Assembly (NCBI RefSeq): GCF_004208525.1
Contig: NZ_SGIT01000002.1
Span: 682,001-746,000 of the forward strand
DNA from: Sphingobacterium corticibacterium
Lineage (GTDB): Bacteria; Bacteroidota; Bacteroidia; Sphingobacteriales; Sphingobacteriaceae
Length of the DNA stretch: 64,000 nucleotides
Reading direction: 5' to 3'
A model generated the notes under the pieces. It did no database searches. It saw only the letters and a program-made list of their open reading frames with translations, and was not told the DNA's origin. The position numbers were made by a program, and so were the translations under genes. This document shows positions 15,536 through 25,658 of the stretch, one piece after another (positions within the stretch are counted from its first letter, which is position 1; each line of letters opens with the position of its first letter).

Positions 15536-17689
15536 TTAAGGCATCTTTTTAAATCCTTCTTTTTTAATCTTCCAAGTTCCATCTTTAGGGAATCCGGGGA
15601 AATCTCCTTCCGAGCTATCCCATCCTTCCAACATCATCGCCACCGCGGTCAGGGTTCCTCCATTACCCGGAAGATAGATACGTAGCCTTCCGTCCTGATA
15701 ATTATGTCCGTTTTTGAGGTAGGTATTCGTCTGGATATCCATGAAAAGCGCTTCCAATGCCTTTTCGGGCAGGTCTAGGCGTGCGGCGTTCATAGCCGTC
15801 ATCGGGAAATCCCATCCCCAAGTCTTCTCCCAGGACCATTTCGCCCATACCGTATCCAAGGTATTTTTCATGATACCTTTATCCAATTTCGGTGATTCGG
15901 GCACCATACCTAATGCACCTAAAACTGCCGGATGATCTGTCATCCATTTGGGGAATGTATACGAATCCGTAGCCGTTTCTGTGGCCAGATAAACATCTCC
16001 TTGCACTGGCAATGCGGCCAATTTATTGATCACCTCGTCCCAAGCTTCCACACGGGGTTCACCTAGACGCTCTTTCCATTCCTGTGCAACGCGCAATGCC
16101 CAATCCCAATAAGCCACTTCATAGGTAGGATTAATGGTTTTTGCCGCCTGAAAAACTTCCTGTGCCGGGATCACGCCCAAGCCCAGGTTATAGCGGTCTT
16201 TTTCTACATCGTAGTGTGCATAATCCGCCATAAACTCAGCCGAAGCAAAGACCAAATCTTTATATTTTTCCAATACCTTTTTATCTTGCTTATCGCGATA
16301 TGCCAGTTCCGTCATATAGATGATATGGGGTTGCTGCCAGATCAGGAAAGCCGCGACCGAAGACGGACTTTCATTACCGTCGTTGTCCGACATTTTAATC
16401 CACCGCACGCCTTTATATCCCTGACGTTCTGCCAATGCTTTTGCTTTTTCAAACGTATGGAAATAATAGTTCAACGTCTTTTCCATAATTTCAGGACGTC
16501 CCCAGAGTGCAAAATGCACACCATGCCACCAGTGCATCTCCGTATGCGGTTTGCCATACCAACTATTGAAAGTAAGCCCTGTTTCCTGCGGTGGATTGTC
16601 GCCACCGCACTGAACGCGGGTGAGGTATTGCGATAGTACCAGTCTACGCTCCAATTCGTTTGCGCGAGGGTCGGTACTACCTTCAAAATCTACGGCTGCG
16701 CCACTTTCCCAAAATGCTTTCCAGCTATCTTGGCTTTCTCGGGCAACTTTTTCGTAGTCTGCCGTACCACGTTCAAAGTTATTTTCTTCCGCAAACGTAA
16801 AGGAGAAATCAAACGTCTCCAGATCGGACGCCGGTTGATACACAAAATAGTGTTTCCCGGTCTCCTCGAGTTTTCCTTTTGAATAGTTCAGCCCCGTAAA
16901 ATAATTGGTTCCCGACAGGCCATGTTCCAATACGGCAGTTTCATCTGCCTGGGCAACAATTTTGCTTTCATGCTGATCTTCCTTTTCGTAATAGGCTGCT
17001 TCGTCCAGAAACTGGCCGCTTGGAAAAGGATAACGTACAAATACCTGTATGCGTTCGGCTTGAATCAAAGGCGAAGTCACTTTAACGGCAATTTTATCGG
17101 CTGACTGTGCTGCAGCCGTCCAGACCTCTACAGGTTGCCCCCCTACCGTAAATTTACTGTGAATTAGTCCGCTCCACAGATCAAGCGTTTGTTCAGCCTC
17201 CTGAATATCGTCTACCGTTGCCTGTTCTCCGTTTTCTAAGGTAAATGCTAAACCTACGTTTCCAAGCTGCAGGCGGTGCGGATTCACCCGGTAGTATTCT
17301 GTGGCTTCTGTATTCCTCCCTCCTTCTTTATGTTGAACGCTGTATTTCGCATCCCGTCCTTCGTTGTTAAAATCATATGATTTCAAGGTTTCTTCGAACA
17401 AGTAGTTTTCATCATTGTCGAAGGTATTCCAACCCCATTCCGATTGTGTACCTAAGGAAACGCCTTTTTTGTAATATGTCGGAAAAGACTGCATCCCCGT
17501 GACGTCTACCGTATAGGCAAACACACCATTTCCAACGGTTAATGAAGCCAGTGTATCGGCCGATTGATTAACGATATTGTGACGCTGCACAACCGCTTTT
17601 CGATCAATTTTTCCGCTCTCGGGCGTCGTCTGGCAGGAGGCGAAGATCAAGAGGGCTGCGCCAAGTCCCGTTATCAAATTTCTGCTCAT
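15536..17689 (-). CDS. lipoprotein (alpha/alpha)6 glycoside hydrolase-like protein, family unassigned
   Basis: 717 residues. The leader ends in a lipobox (LLIFASC, Cys19), so it is probably anchored to the outer membrane or periplasmic side. The first 290 residues look like a beta-sandwich. From about 330 the pattern is an (alpha/alpha)6 barrel of GH65/GH95 style: HTEMHWWHGVHFALWGRPE, GVRWIKMSDNDGNESPSS and LIWQQPHIIYMTELAYR. The segments rich in Trp, His and acidic residues resemble an active site, but I cannot name the acid and base. It sits 30 bp after the DUF4450-like gene and 4 bp before GH105, so it very likely trims an RG-I oligomer side chain or end. I do not recognise a characterised relative. 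Confidence 0.7.
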   Translation of the reverse strand: MSRNLITGLGAALLIFASCQTTPESGKIDRKAVVQRHNIVNQSADTLASLTVGNGVFAYTVDVTGMQSFPTYYKKGVSLGTQSEWGWNTFDNDENYLFEETLKSYDFNNEGRDAKYSVQHKEGGRNTEATEYYRVNPHRLQLGNVGLAFTLENGEQATVDDIQEAEQTLDLWSGLIHSKFTVGGQPVEVWTAAAQSADKIAVKVTSPLIQAERIQVFVRYPFPSGQFLDEAAYYEKEDQHESKIVAQADETAVLEHGLSGTNYFTGLNYSKGKLEETGKHYFVYQPASDLETFDFSFTFAEENNFERGTADYEKVARESQDSWKAFWESGAAVDFEGSTDPRANELERRLVLSQYLTRVQCGGDNPPQETGLTFNSWYGKPHTEMHWWHGVHFALWGRPEIMEKTLNYYFHTFEKAKALAERQGYKGVRWIKMSDNDGNESPSSVAAFLIWQQPHIIYMTELAYRDKQDKKVLEKYKDLVFASAEFMADYAHYDVEKDRYNLGLGVIPAQEVFQAAKTINPTYEVAYWDWALRVAQEWKERLGEPRVEAWDEVINKLAALPVQGDVYLATETATDSYTFPKWMTDHPAVLGALGMVPESPKLDKGIMKNTLDTVWAKWSWEKTWGWDFPMTAMNAARLDLPEKALEALFMDIQTNTYLKNGHNYQDGRLRIYLPGNGGTLTAVAMMLEGWDSSEGDFPGFPKDGTWKIKKEGFKKMP

Positions 17690-17719
17690 CTATATGTATT
17701 TTTTATGTTAGCAATAGAT

Positions 17720-20700
17720 TTATTTTGTCAATAAGGTGGCGGCGATAAGACCGACCACCACGTCGTTTGTTTCTGCAATAAGCTGTAATGCTTTCAAGTT
17801 TTTCGAACCATCTAAAGGCAAGTCCAGCAGCGTTGCCGCACCGCCCTCAACCCCTCGGCTATTAAGCCCTTTAATTTCCGTGTATTTTTCCAACTCACCG
17901 CCACGATATAGTGCACCTGTTTTAAGCGATATACGATAAGGGATTTCCGCATCAGGAATCTCAAAGGCATAATTATCGTCCAGATAATCCTGCTCAATCG
18001 GCCACCAGTTTGTCGGATTTTTCAGTTCCAAAACAGCTTCTTCTCCATCCTCATACAGCACTTTGACCCTCGCATTCACCATCTGGGACTGCATTGGATT
18101 TGTCGAACCAGCCATCAGTAGGTATACTTTGTCGGCCTTTCCCGTTAGGGCAACTTCTTGCATCGTCGGATAATTATCCCATTGACTGACAAACAGCACG
18201 TTTTTGGCTTCTCCTTTAATCAAAAAAGGAATACCCAGATAGTTTACTTCTTCTTTTTTACGCGCTGCCATTAAGCCACTATCGTCGATCGAAGGTTCGA
18301 CCAATGGATAGCACCAGTTTCCAATCCCCTGCCACGGCAGCTGTAGTGTAGGTACGGCCGGCCGTGGCGATAGATAACGCTGCTTAAAAATATCGCTGAG
18401 CCGGGCGTTATAATGCGTAGAAAGATCTTGAGTACGGTACGTTCCTCCGTTTTGCATCGCCCACTGTATATGTTTCACCGGTATCTGCGTTCCTGCCACT
18501 TCGATCTGAAAAATATTGGTACCTTTCGTGAGGGAGTTGCCCGGCAATTCGATTTCCGTAACGGCTGACGGTGCAAATGACACCGTTTGCTCGAAACCAG
18601 CTTTCTCGATTCGCCCTGCTAATTGCTTCTCCGTATGATTCCGTAAATGCAGGTATTGCGTACCCTCCTTCATTTGTGTATCCGCGCCAACAGGTGCCGT
18701 CAAAGAAAGGTTTACCGCATGCCACCAGGTCACATTCCCCTGTTTCAATTTCACAAAGAAAGTACCTCTATGCTCCTTCTGTACAACGGAAAAAGTATGC
18801 TCCGTTTGCCCTGTAATGAGTTGCTGTGGATCATAGACATCAACCAGTTTCACACTTGTCGATAGCGGAAGCGTAAGTTCCTCCGTATATGGATGTTCGA
18901 TCAAGGCATTATCTGGGAAATCCAACTGGCCTAAACCGTTTATTTTTACAACAAAGTCTGTTGCGGCAGGGGCTTCAAACGTCAACACAGGTTTATTAAT
19001 CGACGATCGCTTAACCGACCAATCTACCGGCTCTCCGTTCACCTCTACCGAATTCATAAACGCAAAGCTAAGCGGCACTTCCATTTTTAAGCCGACAGGC
19101 TGCTCATATCGCGTATGGATGTCATAATATAGGTTTTCTGCTTCGCGCCGAAAGGCATAGCTCCATGCAGGAAGTTCAATCTCCGCAAAATCCCAATCCT
19201 CCGGAAATCCCGGTTTTATCAATACATGGTTGTCCAACAGTTTGGGATGAAACCCGAAAAGGCCTTCCGTTAGCGTCCGCGAAGCCACCCCGATGGGATC
19301 TGCAAAATCCCGGTATAGTTCACCGCGGAAGGCATCGTAATGTGACAATTGTTGAAAATTACCCGGACTGATACCATGGTACATGCTTTCCATAATGTTG
19401 CTCTTCCAAAGCCGGAAGGCGTCGTCCTGTCGTCCCGATTGCCAATAGGCCAAGGCTCCCTGCAAGTTCTCTGCGAGTGCCACGTTGTTGACCGACCACG
19501 TATAGGGTTGCCAGGTAGTTGTTGCTAAGGTGTAAAGATCCTCGTGCTCCTGCCCTTCAACCTTAATAGGGATATGGGGCAGGTGATTATCGATATATCG
19601 GGTATTTTGGTAGCTATCAAATTCATCCAGCAAATAGGCGTCTGCGATGTGATAGATGGTCCACAGCCCCGGTTTGTCGTGCACCAATTGCTGGCCCAAA
19701 GCATCCTGATATTCGGCAAAATAGCCTTTTTTTTCTAGCCAGAGTCGTTCGCGTAACGCCTTACCGATCTCTGCTGCTTCCTTTTCATAAACGGAAGCAT
19801 CTTTTCCCAGCAGTTTGGCCAGTTTTGCTGCGGCTTTATTTGCTCTATAATTGTATGCCGAGGTATGCGCTACACCCCCTCCCGAATACTGCAACCCATC
19901 ACTCGCCCAGATCGCACAATACGCGTCATAGAGGCCTCCTCTTTTGAAATTACGACGCTCCCAATCTAGATGACGTTCAATAGTAGGCCACATTTCCCGC
20001 AGATACGTCAAATCGCCTGTATAGTCAAAATGTGTAAACATTTGATCAAAAAACACCAGGTTCATATCATAGTGGTGGGCTACCGTATTATTATTCGGAT
20101 TTCGGGAAATATACCCGCTCGAAAACATGGAAGTTCCCATTTCCTCTATATGACGTGCCAGATGCAGTGCGGTATCCATAACGACTTTGGCATTTTCAGG
20201 TTCCAGCACTTGCGAATTAGCATAGCTCGAAAAATGCTCTTTTGCCCGGTCGTGCCAGCCCAATGCATCTGCTGAATATGCTCCCCTCCATGCGTTCAAA
20301 CGCATGCGCCAAGCTACGGCACCGTGTAAAAAGGTAGGACTTTCCCACACGCCATCAGCAGCAACCGCCAAAGCGGAACCAAACGTATTCAAGAAACGAT
20401 CCGGTGTTTTTAATTTTATCCATTCTGTCAATTGCAGACGCGCCTGTTCAGCACGGCCATAGCGTTCCACCAGTTCTTCTTCGGAATATATTTTCTTACC
20501 TAAACGACCTCTAGCTACTTGAATATATATAGGTTTATGCTGTAGTGTATAAGAACTATATACAATTGGATGGCCGTTGGTCCCCGTCTGCGTGAGTTTA
20601 GCTAAATCTTCCAATACCGTCGCATCAGAAAGTTGAAGCTGGTCGGTAGCCGTGAATGTGCCGTAGACAAACTCCTCCTTTCCTTTCCCATCCAAGTAGG

Positions 20701-21307
20701 CTAACTCGAAACTATTTTGCACGAACTGGTAGCGATTATTGACGCTATATTCTGGCAATAAGTAAAAGCCAGATTCCGGATCGGCTCCAATGTCTCCACC
20801 GCGGCTGAACTTGCGCCCGCTTGCTCCACCATATATCGCATGTAATTTAGCTCCCTCGGCGACACCAGTTGCATCCAGTTTGACGATTAGTCCTTCTTCG
20901 TCCGCCTGCGCTAACACCGTAATATCTAGATGACCGCTCCCAATGAGCTCATCCTGTATCTTATATACCATCGAACCGGGACGATATCTCGTCTCAATAT
21001 GTTCTGCTTCGATCAGTTTCTTGAAAGAACCTCGATTTTCTAACACAAATTGCAAATTTCCGGCCATCCCCGGCATATATAGTGCAAATTCCGGCAGGTC
21101 TCCAGCTTCTACTCGAGAGGCCTTATGGTTTCCATACAAAGCTCTATTAAAACGGTATGTCCCGTTGACGAGTAGGAAATCTCCATTGTCCTCCGTATAA
21201 TGTAAATCACGGAGATGGTTCTGCCAATGCTTAGACTGTGCCATACCTGTAAACAAACAAACTCCACTAAGCAGGAGCACGGCTACCAATCTAATTATCA
21301 TAATCAT
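17720..21307 (-). CDS. DUF4450-like large exported protein, predicted (alpha/alpha)6 hydrolase
   Basis: 1195 residues with a signal peptide ending near LFTGMAQ (about 24). It resembles the DUF4450 proteins of about 1100-1200 residues found in Bacteroidota polysaccharide loci. An N-terminal beta domain is followed by an (alpha/alpha)6 region (about 300-700; YDMNLVFFDQMFTHFDYTGD, YDAYCAIWASDGLQYSGGG, TTTWQPYTWSVNNVALAEN) and then several beta domains. The order recalls GH78 and related clan enzymes. No catalytic residue can be named safely. Its start overlaps the GH28 stop by 17 bp, so the two are translationally linked. Met3 is an alternative start. Expected role: release of a sugar from pectic side chains. 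Confidence 0.65.
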   Translation of the reverse strand: MIMIIRLVAVLLLSGVCLFTGMAQSKHWQNHLRDLHYTEDNGDFLLVNGTYRFNRALYGNHKASRVEAGDLPEFALYMPGMAGNLQFVLENRGSFKKLIEAEHIETRYRPGSMVYKIQDELIGSGHLDITVLAQADEEGLIVKLDATGVAEGAKLHAIYGGASGRKFSRGGDIGADPESGFYLLPEYSVNNRYQFVQNSFELAYLDGKGKEEFVYGTFTATDQLQLSDATVLEDLAKLTQTGTNGHPIVYSSYTLQHKPIYIQVARGRLGKKIYSEEELVERYGRAEQARLQLTEWIKLKTPDRFLNTFGSALAVAADGVWESPTFLHGAVAWRMRLNAWRGAYSADALGWHDRAKEHFSSYANSQVLEPENAKVVMDTALHLARHIEEMGTSMFSSGYISRNPNNNTVAHHYDMNLVFFDQMFTHFDYTGDLTYLREMWPTIERHLDWERRNFKRGGLYDAYCAIWASDGLQYSGGGVAHTSAYNYRANKAAAKLAKLLGKDASVYEKEAAEIGKALRERLWLEKKGYFAEYQDALGQQLVHDKPGLWTIYHIADAYLLDEFDSYQNTRYIDNHLPHIPIKVEGQEHEDLYTLATTTWQPYTWSVNNVALAENLQGALAYWQSGRQDDAFRLWKSNIMESMYHGISPGNFQQLSHYDAFRGELYRDFADPIGVASRTLTEGLFGFHPKLLDNHVLIKPGFPEDWDFAEIELPAWSYAFRREAENLYYDIHTRYEQPVGLKMEVPLSFAFMNSVEVNGEPVDWSVKRSSINKPVLTFEAPAATDFVVKINGLGQLDFPDNALIEHPYTEELTLPLSTSVKLVDVYDPQQLITGQTEHTFSVVQKEHRGTFFVKLKQGNVTWWHAVNLSLTAPVGADTQMKEGTQYLHLRNHTEKQLAGRIEKAGFEQTVSFAPSAVTEIELPGNSLTKGTNIFQIEVAGTQIPVKHIQWAMQNGGTYRTQDLSTHYNARLSDIFKQRYLSPRPAVPTLQLPWQGIGNWCYPLVEPSIDDSGLMAARKKEEVNYLGIPFLIKGEAKNVLFVSQWDNYPTMQEVALTGKADKVYLLMAGSTNPMQSQMVNARVKVLYEDGEEAVLELKNPTNWWPIEQDYLDDNYAFEIPDAEIPYRISLKTGALYRGGELEKYTEIKGLNSRGVEGGAATLLDLPLDGSKNLKALQLIAETNDVVVGLIAATLLTK

Positions 21308-22709
21308 TAAAAGAACTATACACTTTACCGTTTATTTCCACATTTTCCAAGGTCACATTTTTGAGATGATCGACATCATACGCCTCTTCTACACCGTTTA
21401 TTTTACAATTGATCATCGTAAAGCCCGTCACCGGCGACGATTCGTAAGCATTTGAACGTACCGCATATTGACCTCCCTGGCTGACCTCCAAATTTTCGAT
21501 CCAAATATTACGGATCGTGGGGATATATGATCCTTCTTTATCATAAAACATATTGAATCGTACAGCCGCATCTTTATATTGTCCAACTTTGGTATTATAA
21601 AAAAATACATTTTCAATAATTCCACCACGCATCGAATTGGTTTTGATACGTAGCGCTCTATCCAGCTGGGGGCTATCCATTGTATTATTCAGTGCGTAAA
21701 TATTACGTGCTCCACCCGCAATTTCGCTACCGATCACCACACCGCCATGACCGTCTTTCATCATACAGTTCTCAATGATGTAGTTTTCTGCCGGACGTCC
21801 CATGTTACGACCGTCTTCGTCTCGTCCGGACTTGATGGCAATACAATCGTCTCCCGTATCAAAATAACAATCGCGAATCCAAACATTCTTAGACGCTTCC
21901 GGATTGCACCCATCGTTATTAGGACCGTGTGCAATAACACGCACACGCTCGATCAACACGTTTTCGCACAAAACAGGATTTAGATTCCACATCGGGCCAT
22001 CAATCACTTCTACATCGGCGATCCACACGTTTTTACATTTATACGGCTGTATAAAAGTGGGACGTAGAAAATGACCATGACCAAAGACGCGCTCCTCTAC
22101 AGGACGCTGCTCGGCTGTATATTGATGTATTAATTTACGCGCCGGTCTTTGATTTCCTGTACGTGTTTCATCCCATCCGTATTTGGGATTACCAACCCAG
22201 TACCACCAATGATCTTTATTGGCATTTCCATTTAACAAGCCTTTTCCTGTTATAGCAATATTTTCTTGCTCATAAGCATAAATAAACGGGGAGAAGTTTA
22301 TACAATCGGATCCTTCCCAACGTGTGTGTACCATCGGGTAATCGGAGCTATCTCTGCTAAACAGGATAACCGCTCCATCATTCAGGTGTAGGTTGACATT
22401 ACTTTTCAAATGGATGGCGCCGGTAAGAAACTCTCCCTTCGGAACGACAACGCGTCCGCCGCCTTCCGCATGGCAAACTTCGATCGCTTTTTGAAAGGCT
22501 TCGGTATTTTTGGTAATGCCATCATTCTGTGCCCCGTACGCTGTAATCAAATAATCCTTATCCCGAAAAACTGGTTTTGTTATTTGTTTTTTCAAGACGT
22601 CAATCTCGGTTAAAGGCTGTTCCGTAGTGGCCCAGCGGTTTCCTTGCCCCATCCCCATCGTCACCAGACAACACAAGTACAAACTTCCCAATAGTTTTTT
22701 CATTCTCAT
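21291..22709 (-). CDS. GH28 polygalacturonase / rhamnogalacturonan hydrolase
   Basis: 472 residues with a signal peptide (ending near GMGQG, 19-23). GH28 enzymes are inverting right-handed beta-helix hydrolases that cut galacturonide bonds. All conserved active-site groups are visible: Asn-x-Asp in GPNNDGCNPE (Asp266), the Asp pair in DTGDDCIAIKSG (287-288), DGHGG with His321, and RIK (354-356). The N-terminal ITAYGAQNDGITKNTEAFQKAI is typical of exo-acting bacterial members. It lies between a second GH28 and the DUF4450-like gene. Whether it prefers homogalacturonan or rhamnogalacturonan cannot be read from the motifs; the setting favours the latter. Confidence 0.93.
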   Translation of the reverse strand: MRMKKLLGSLYLCCLVTMGMGQGNRWATTEQPLTEIDVLKKQITKPVFRDKDYLITAYGAQNDGITKNTEAFQKAIEVCHAEGGGRVVVPKGEFLTGAIHLKSNVNLHLNDGAVILFSRDSSDYPMVHTRWEGSDCINFSPFIYAYEQENIAITGKGLLNGNANKDHWWYWVGNPKYGWDETRTGNQRPARKLIHQYTAEQRPVEERVFGHGHFLRPTFIQPYKCKNVWIADVEVIDGPMWNLNPVLCENVLIERVRVIAHGPNNDGCNPEASKNVWIRDCYFDTGDDCIAIKSGRDEDGRNMGRPAENYIIENCMMKDGHGGVVIGSEIAGGARNIYALNNTMDSPQLDRALRIKTNSMRGGIIENVFFYNTKVGQYKDAAVRFNMFYDKEGSYIPTIRNIWIENLEVSQGGQYAVRSNAYESSPVTGFTMINCKINGVEEAYDVDHLKNVTLENVEINGKVYSSFNDYDN

Positions 22710-22749
22710 TTTTTTAGTCAGGCAGATCTTAAAACACCATAATCTCCTA

Positions 22750-24441
22750 TTAATTGACCGCGTTTAATTTCACGGCATCCGACGGGAGATCTCTTCCTAT
22801 CTGGATCTGTTCTTCTTGATAATTTCCATGTATAACCATGTTCGTTGACCGACGCCCTGATAGATTAAAAATTGCAGATCGGACATCTGTTTGCAGTTGT
22901 TCAACTTGTACATCTTGTACATTTCGTAACGTGAGAGCTGGCCCTTCCTTCGGATAAATAGCCATATTTTTAAGATTTATTTTCGCTGACTCCATGATTT
23001 CCCCACCCAATTGGGAATGAACGACAAAGTTCTCCACGTTGATATTTTCAATCATGTGTTCCGGCAACCCGTAAAAATACATCGCTTTTCGTGCGCTGGC
23101 ACAGGTGACGTCAGTGATATAAATATTTCTGAACGTAGGGGTGGTTTCATCCACCGGCGGAATCTCCTCGATTATCTCATCACCATCTTCCAAAGATTCT
23201 ACAACGGACTTGCCACCGTAATATAGATTAAAATGAAGGGGCTCCGTAGCAATGTCAAACATACTAATGTCCCGAATGAATATATTCTCCACGACACCAC
23301 CACGTCCTCGGCGACTTTTGAAACGCAGCCCTACATCTGTCCCTAAAAATTGACAGTTGGAAACAAGAATATTTTTTACGCCACCGGACATCTCGCTCCC
23401 CACGACGAAACCACCATGACCTTTGAATACGGTACAATTGTCGATAATAACATTTTCCGTTGCTCGGTTACGTTTTCTACCGTCTTCGTCCTTTCCAGAT
23501 TTTATACAAATCCCGTCATCCCCTACATCAAAAGTACTGTTGACAATAATCGCATTTTTGCAGGACTCTAGATCTAGTCCATCGCCATTTTGCGCATAGG
23601 ACGGATTTCTAACCTGCACTCCATCCAAAATCACGTTTTCGCACATCAATGGATGGATATTCCATGCGGGTGAATTCTGGAAAATCACGCCCTGCAGGAA
23701 AACGTTTCTACATTCAATAAAACTGACCATCACCGGACGTAGGAAGTCTCTTACAGATTGCCATTCTTCCGACGTTTGTAAATTACGTGGCACATTCATA
23801 TCACTGGTGGTATCTGCATGTAAATATGCAGCAGAAGGCATCCAATAATCGTCACGTTTAAACACCCCTCCCGAGGAAGTTGCGCGTTTCCAAAAGCTTT
23901 CGGACACCTTACCTTTTTTCAATGGACGCCAGTAATGCCCATTACCGTCGATAGCTCCACTGCCCGTTATCGCAACATTTTCTAAGTTCCGTCCTGAAAT
24001 CGGAGACTGACATCTGCGGGTATCGAGTCCTTCAAAAGAAGTTTCCACAATGGGATATAAATCTTTGTCAGGCGAGAACAAGATAATCGCCCGATCTTCC
24101 AGGTGCAAATTAATGTTGCTCTTAAAAACAATCGGGCCGGTGAACCACACGCCTGCAGGCACACGAAGCCGTCCACCTCCTTTTTGTGAAAGTGTTTCCA
24201 TTGCGTCGGCAAACGCCTCTGTGTTGAGCGTTGTTCCGTCTCCGATCCCACCGAAATCTATAATCGACACCTCGTTGTCTGGAAATGTAGGTTGTGACAG
24301 AACGGGCATATCAAACGGTAAATCTTTATACAGGTAATTGTAATCAGACGACTTATCGCCCTCATTACAGGATATACAACCCGCGATTGCCAAGATCATC
24401 AAACAATTTTGAAATAGATATATTATTTTTTTCTTCATCAT
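22750..24441 (-). CDS. GH28 family lipoprotein
   Basis: 563 residues, longer than its GH28 neighbour. The leader contains two cysteines in AIAGCISC (Cys22 or Cys25), so it is probably a lipoprotein. The beta-helix carries NGDGLDLESC, DVGDDGICIKSGKDEDG, FKGHGG and RFKSR, covering all GH28 active-site groups. The two GH28 genes share the KSGxDEDGR context and the GHGGxVxGSE loop, which suggests an old duplication with later divergence. An insertion of about 50 residues (around 185-240, including KRATSSGGVFKRDDYWMPS) distinguishes it. It starts 15 bp after the GH43-like gene. Confidence 0.9.
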   Translation of the reverse strand: MMKKKIIYLFQNCLMILAIAGCISCNEGDKSSDYNYLYKDLPFDMPVLSQPTFPDNEVSIIDFGGIGDGTTLNTEAFADAMETLSQKGGGRLRVPAGVWFTGPIVFKSNINLHLEDRAIILFSPDKDLYPIVETSFEGLDTRRCQSPISGRNLENVAITGSGAIDGNGHYWRPLKKGKVSESFWKRATSSGGVFKRDDYWMPSAAYLHADTTSDMNVPRNLQTSEEWQSVRDFLRPVMVSFIECRNVFLQGVIFQNSPAWNIHPLMCENVILDGVQVRNPSYAQNGDGLDLESCKNAIIVNSTFDVGDDGICIKSGKDEDGRKRNRATENVIIDNCTVFKGHGGFVVGSEMSGGVKNILVSNCQFLGTDVGLRFKSRRGRGGVVENIFIRDISMFDIATEPLHFNLYYGGKSVVESLEDGDEIIEEIPPVDETTPTFRNIYITDVTCASARKAMYFYGLPEHMIENINVENFVVHSQLGGEIMESAKINLKNMAIYPKEGPALTLRNVQDVQVEQLQTDVRSAIFNLSGRRSTNMVIHGNYQEEQIQIGRDLPSDAVKLNAVN

Positions 24442-24456
24442 GCGTTAAACCAATTA

Positions 24457-25560
24457 TTAAAGTTTATAGGATACAATCTCGAATACGAACGTTGTCGAGG
24501 TATCCGATGGCCCTCCTTGGGTTGCGCCAAACAAATACCGAGGGGTACCCTTCATTTTGTCGAGCAACAACATGGGCCGTTCTAAACGCCCAAAGCGTTT
24601 GAGATGGTTCGCGGGAGCTGGTTCGTCGATATAACTTTTCATATCGAGATAGGAAATCCTAGGTTCTGACCAGTCTAGGCCATCTTTAGAAGATAGCAAC
24701 AAGCCATATTCGTGATTATAGAACCCCATATCTCGGGCAATCATATAATAAACATCTCCTTCTTTCCATACGAAAGCATCTTCCAGCTGTGCATTGTTCG
24801 GGCGACCCGAAAAGTCGATAACTGGATTATCCGAAACTTTCGTATACGGTCCTTGTGGGTGATCGGCTTTGGCCAGCCCATACTTGCGGTTTCCACGCAC
24901 TGCACCCGATTGATTTTGATATTCTGCGGTATTCCAAGATTTATAAAATAACCAGTATTTGCCGTCATTCCCTTTCACAAAGGCAGGATTCGTCGTACAA
25001 TGATCGTCCCAAGTCCCCTCTTCTCCCGGCATTAGTGCTGGGCTATCAGGTCGTTCCCAAGGTCCATCCAAGCTTTTTGCCGTAGCAATACCGATACGTT
25101 TGGTGTCGGTTTTTCCATTCGAATTGCCCATATAAAATAGGTAATAGGTATCGCCCACGTGCTGAATAAGCGGGTTATGGCACGTCGTGCTGTCCCAATA
25201 CCCTTCCCTCGGACTAAGCACGACACCTTGATCCGCAAACGGGGCGTCAGGACGATCGGCTACGGCATGGGCAATTTCCGACCCCCGGATCCAACCACTC
25301 ATGCCTTTTTCCTTTTTCCATCGGGAATAAAAAAGATGTACTTTCCCATCTTCACCCCAAATGGGAGAAGAGCACCAGATGTAGTAATCATTCAAAGTCA
25401 ATGATCGACCGATAGGTTTTAAGGTAAAAGCTGGCGTGTCGTCTGCGCTACTAAACGAAAAAAGAGTGGGGCCTACCATCAAACCTGACATTAAAAAGAA
25501 GCCAGATTTCATAAAATCTCTTCTTGAACACCTATCTATTTCACTTGTCATTTTTGTCAT
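24457..25560 (-). CDS. Tat-exported GH43-like five-bladed propeller glycosidase
   Basis: 367 residues. The N-terminus has a textbook twin-arginine motif, SRRDFMKSGF, followed by a hydrophobic stretch, so the folded protein is likely exported by Tat. The rest repeats the beta-propeller blades of GH43/GH32-like enzymes: IWCSSPIWGEDGKVHLFYS, DTYYLFYMGNSNG, WDDHCTTNPAFVKGNDGKYW and AQLEDAFVWKEGDVYYMIA. The acidic residues in the last two strings fit the family carboxylates. GH43 members in pectin loci remove arabinose or galactose side chains. The precise family is uncertain. It is the first gene of its unit, behind a paired CCTG site at 25631-25645. Confidence 0.7.
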   Translation of the reverse strand: MTKMTSEIDRCSRRDFMKSGFFLMSGLMVGPTLFSFSSADDTPAFTLKPIGRSLTLNDYYIWCSSPIWGEDGKVHLFYSRWKKEKGMSGWIRGSEIAHAVADRPDAPFADQGVVLSPREGYWDSTTCHNPLIQHVGDTYYLFYMGNSNGKTDTKRIGIATAKSLDGPWERPDSPALMPGEEGTWDDHCTTNPAFVKGNDGKYWLFYKSWNTAEYQNQSGAVRGNRKYGLAKADHPQGPYTKVSDNPVIDFSGRPNNAQLEDAFVWKEGDVYYMIARDMGFYNHEYGLLLSSKDGLDWSEPRISYLDMKSYIDEPAPANHLKRFGRLERPMLLLDKMKGTPRYLFGATQGGPSDTSTTFVFEIVSYKL

Positions 25561-25600
25561 GGTTCATTATCCGTTAACTTTGCTTCCTAGGTTTATACCT

Positions 25601-25645
25601 CTAATATATCAAAAAACAATCCCATATGTGTCCTGCTCCGTCCTG
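25601..25645 (-). promoter_or_regulatory. paired CCTG site and -7 element before the GH43-like gene
   Basis: TCCTG at 25631-25635 and again at 25641-25645, 10 bp apart, is the best-matching pair in the window. The proximal half is 27 nt before TATATTAG (25601-25608, minus strand). It drives a six-gene unit from GH43-like to GH105. Confidence 0.7.
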
Positions 25646-25658
25646 CGTAGCACCTAGT

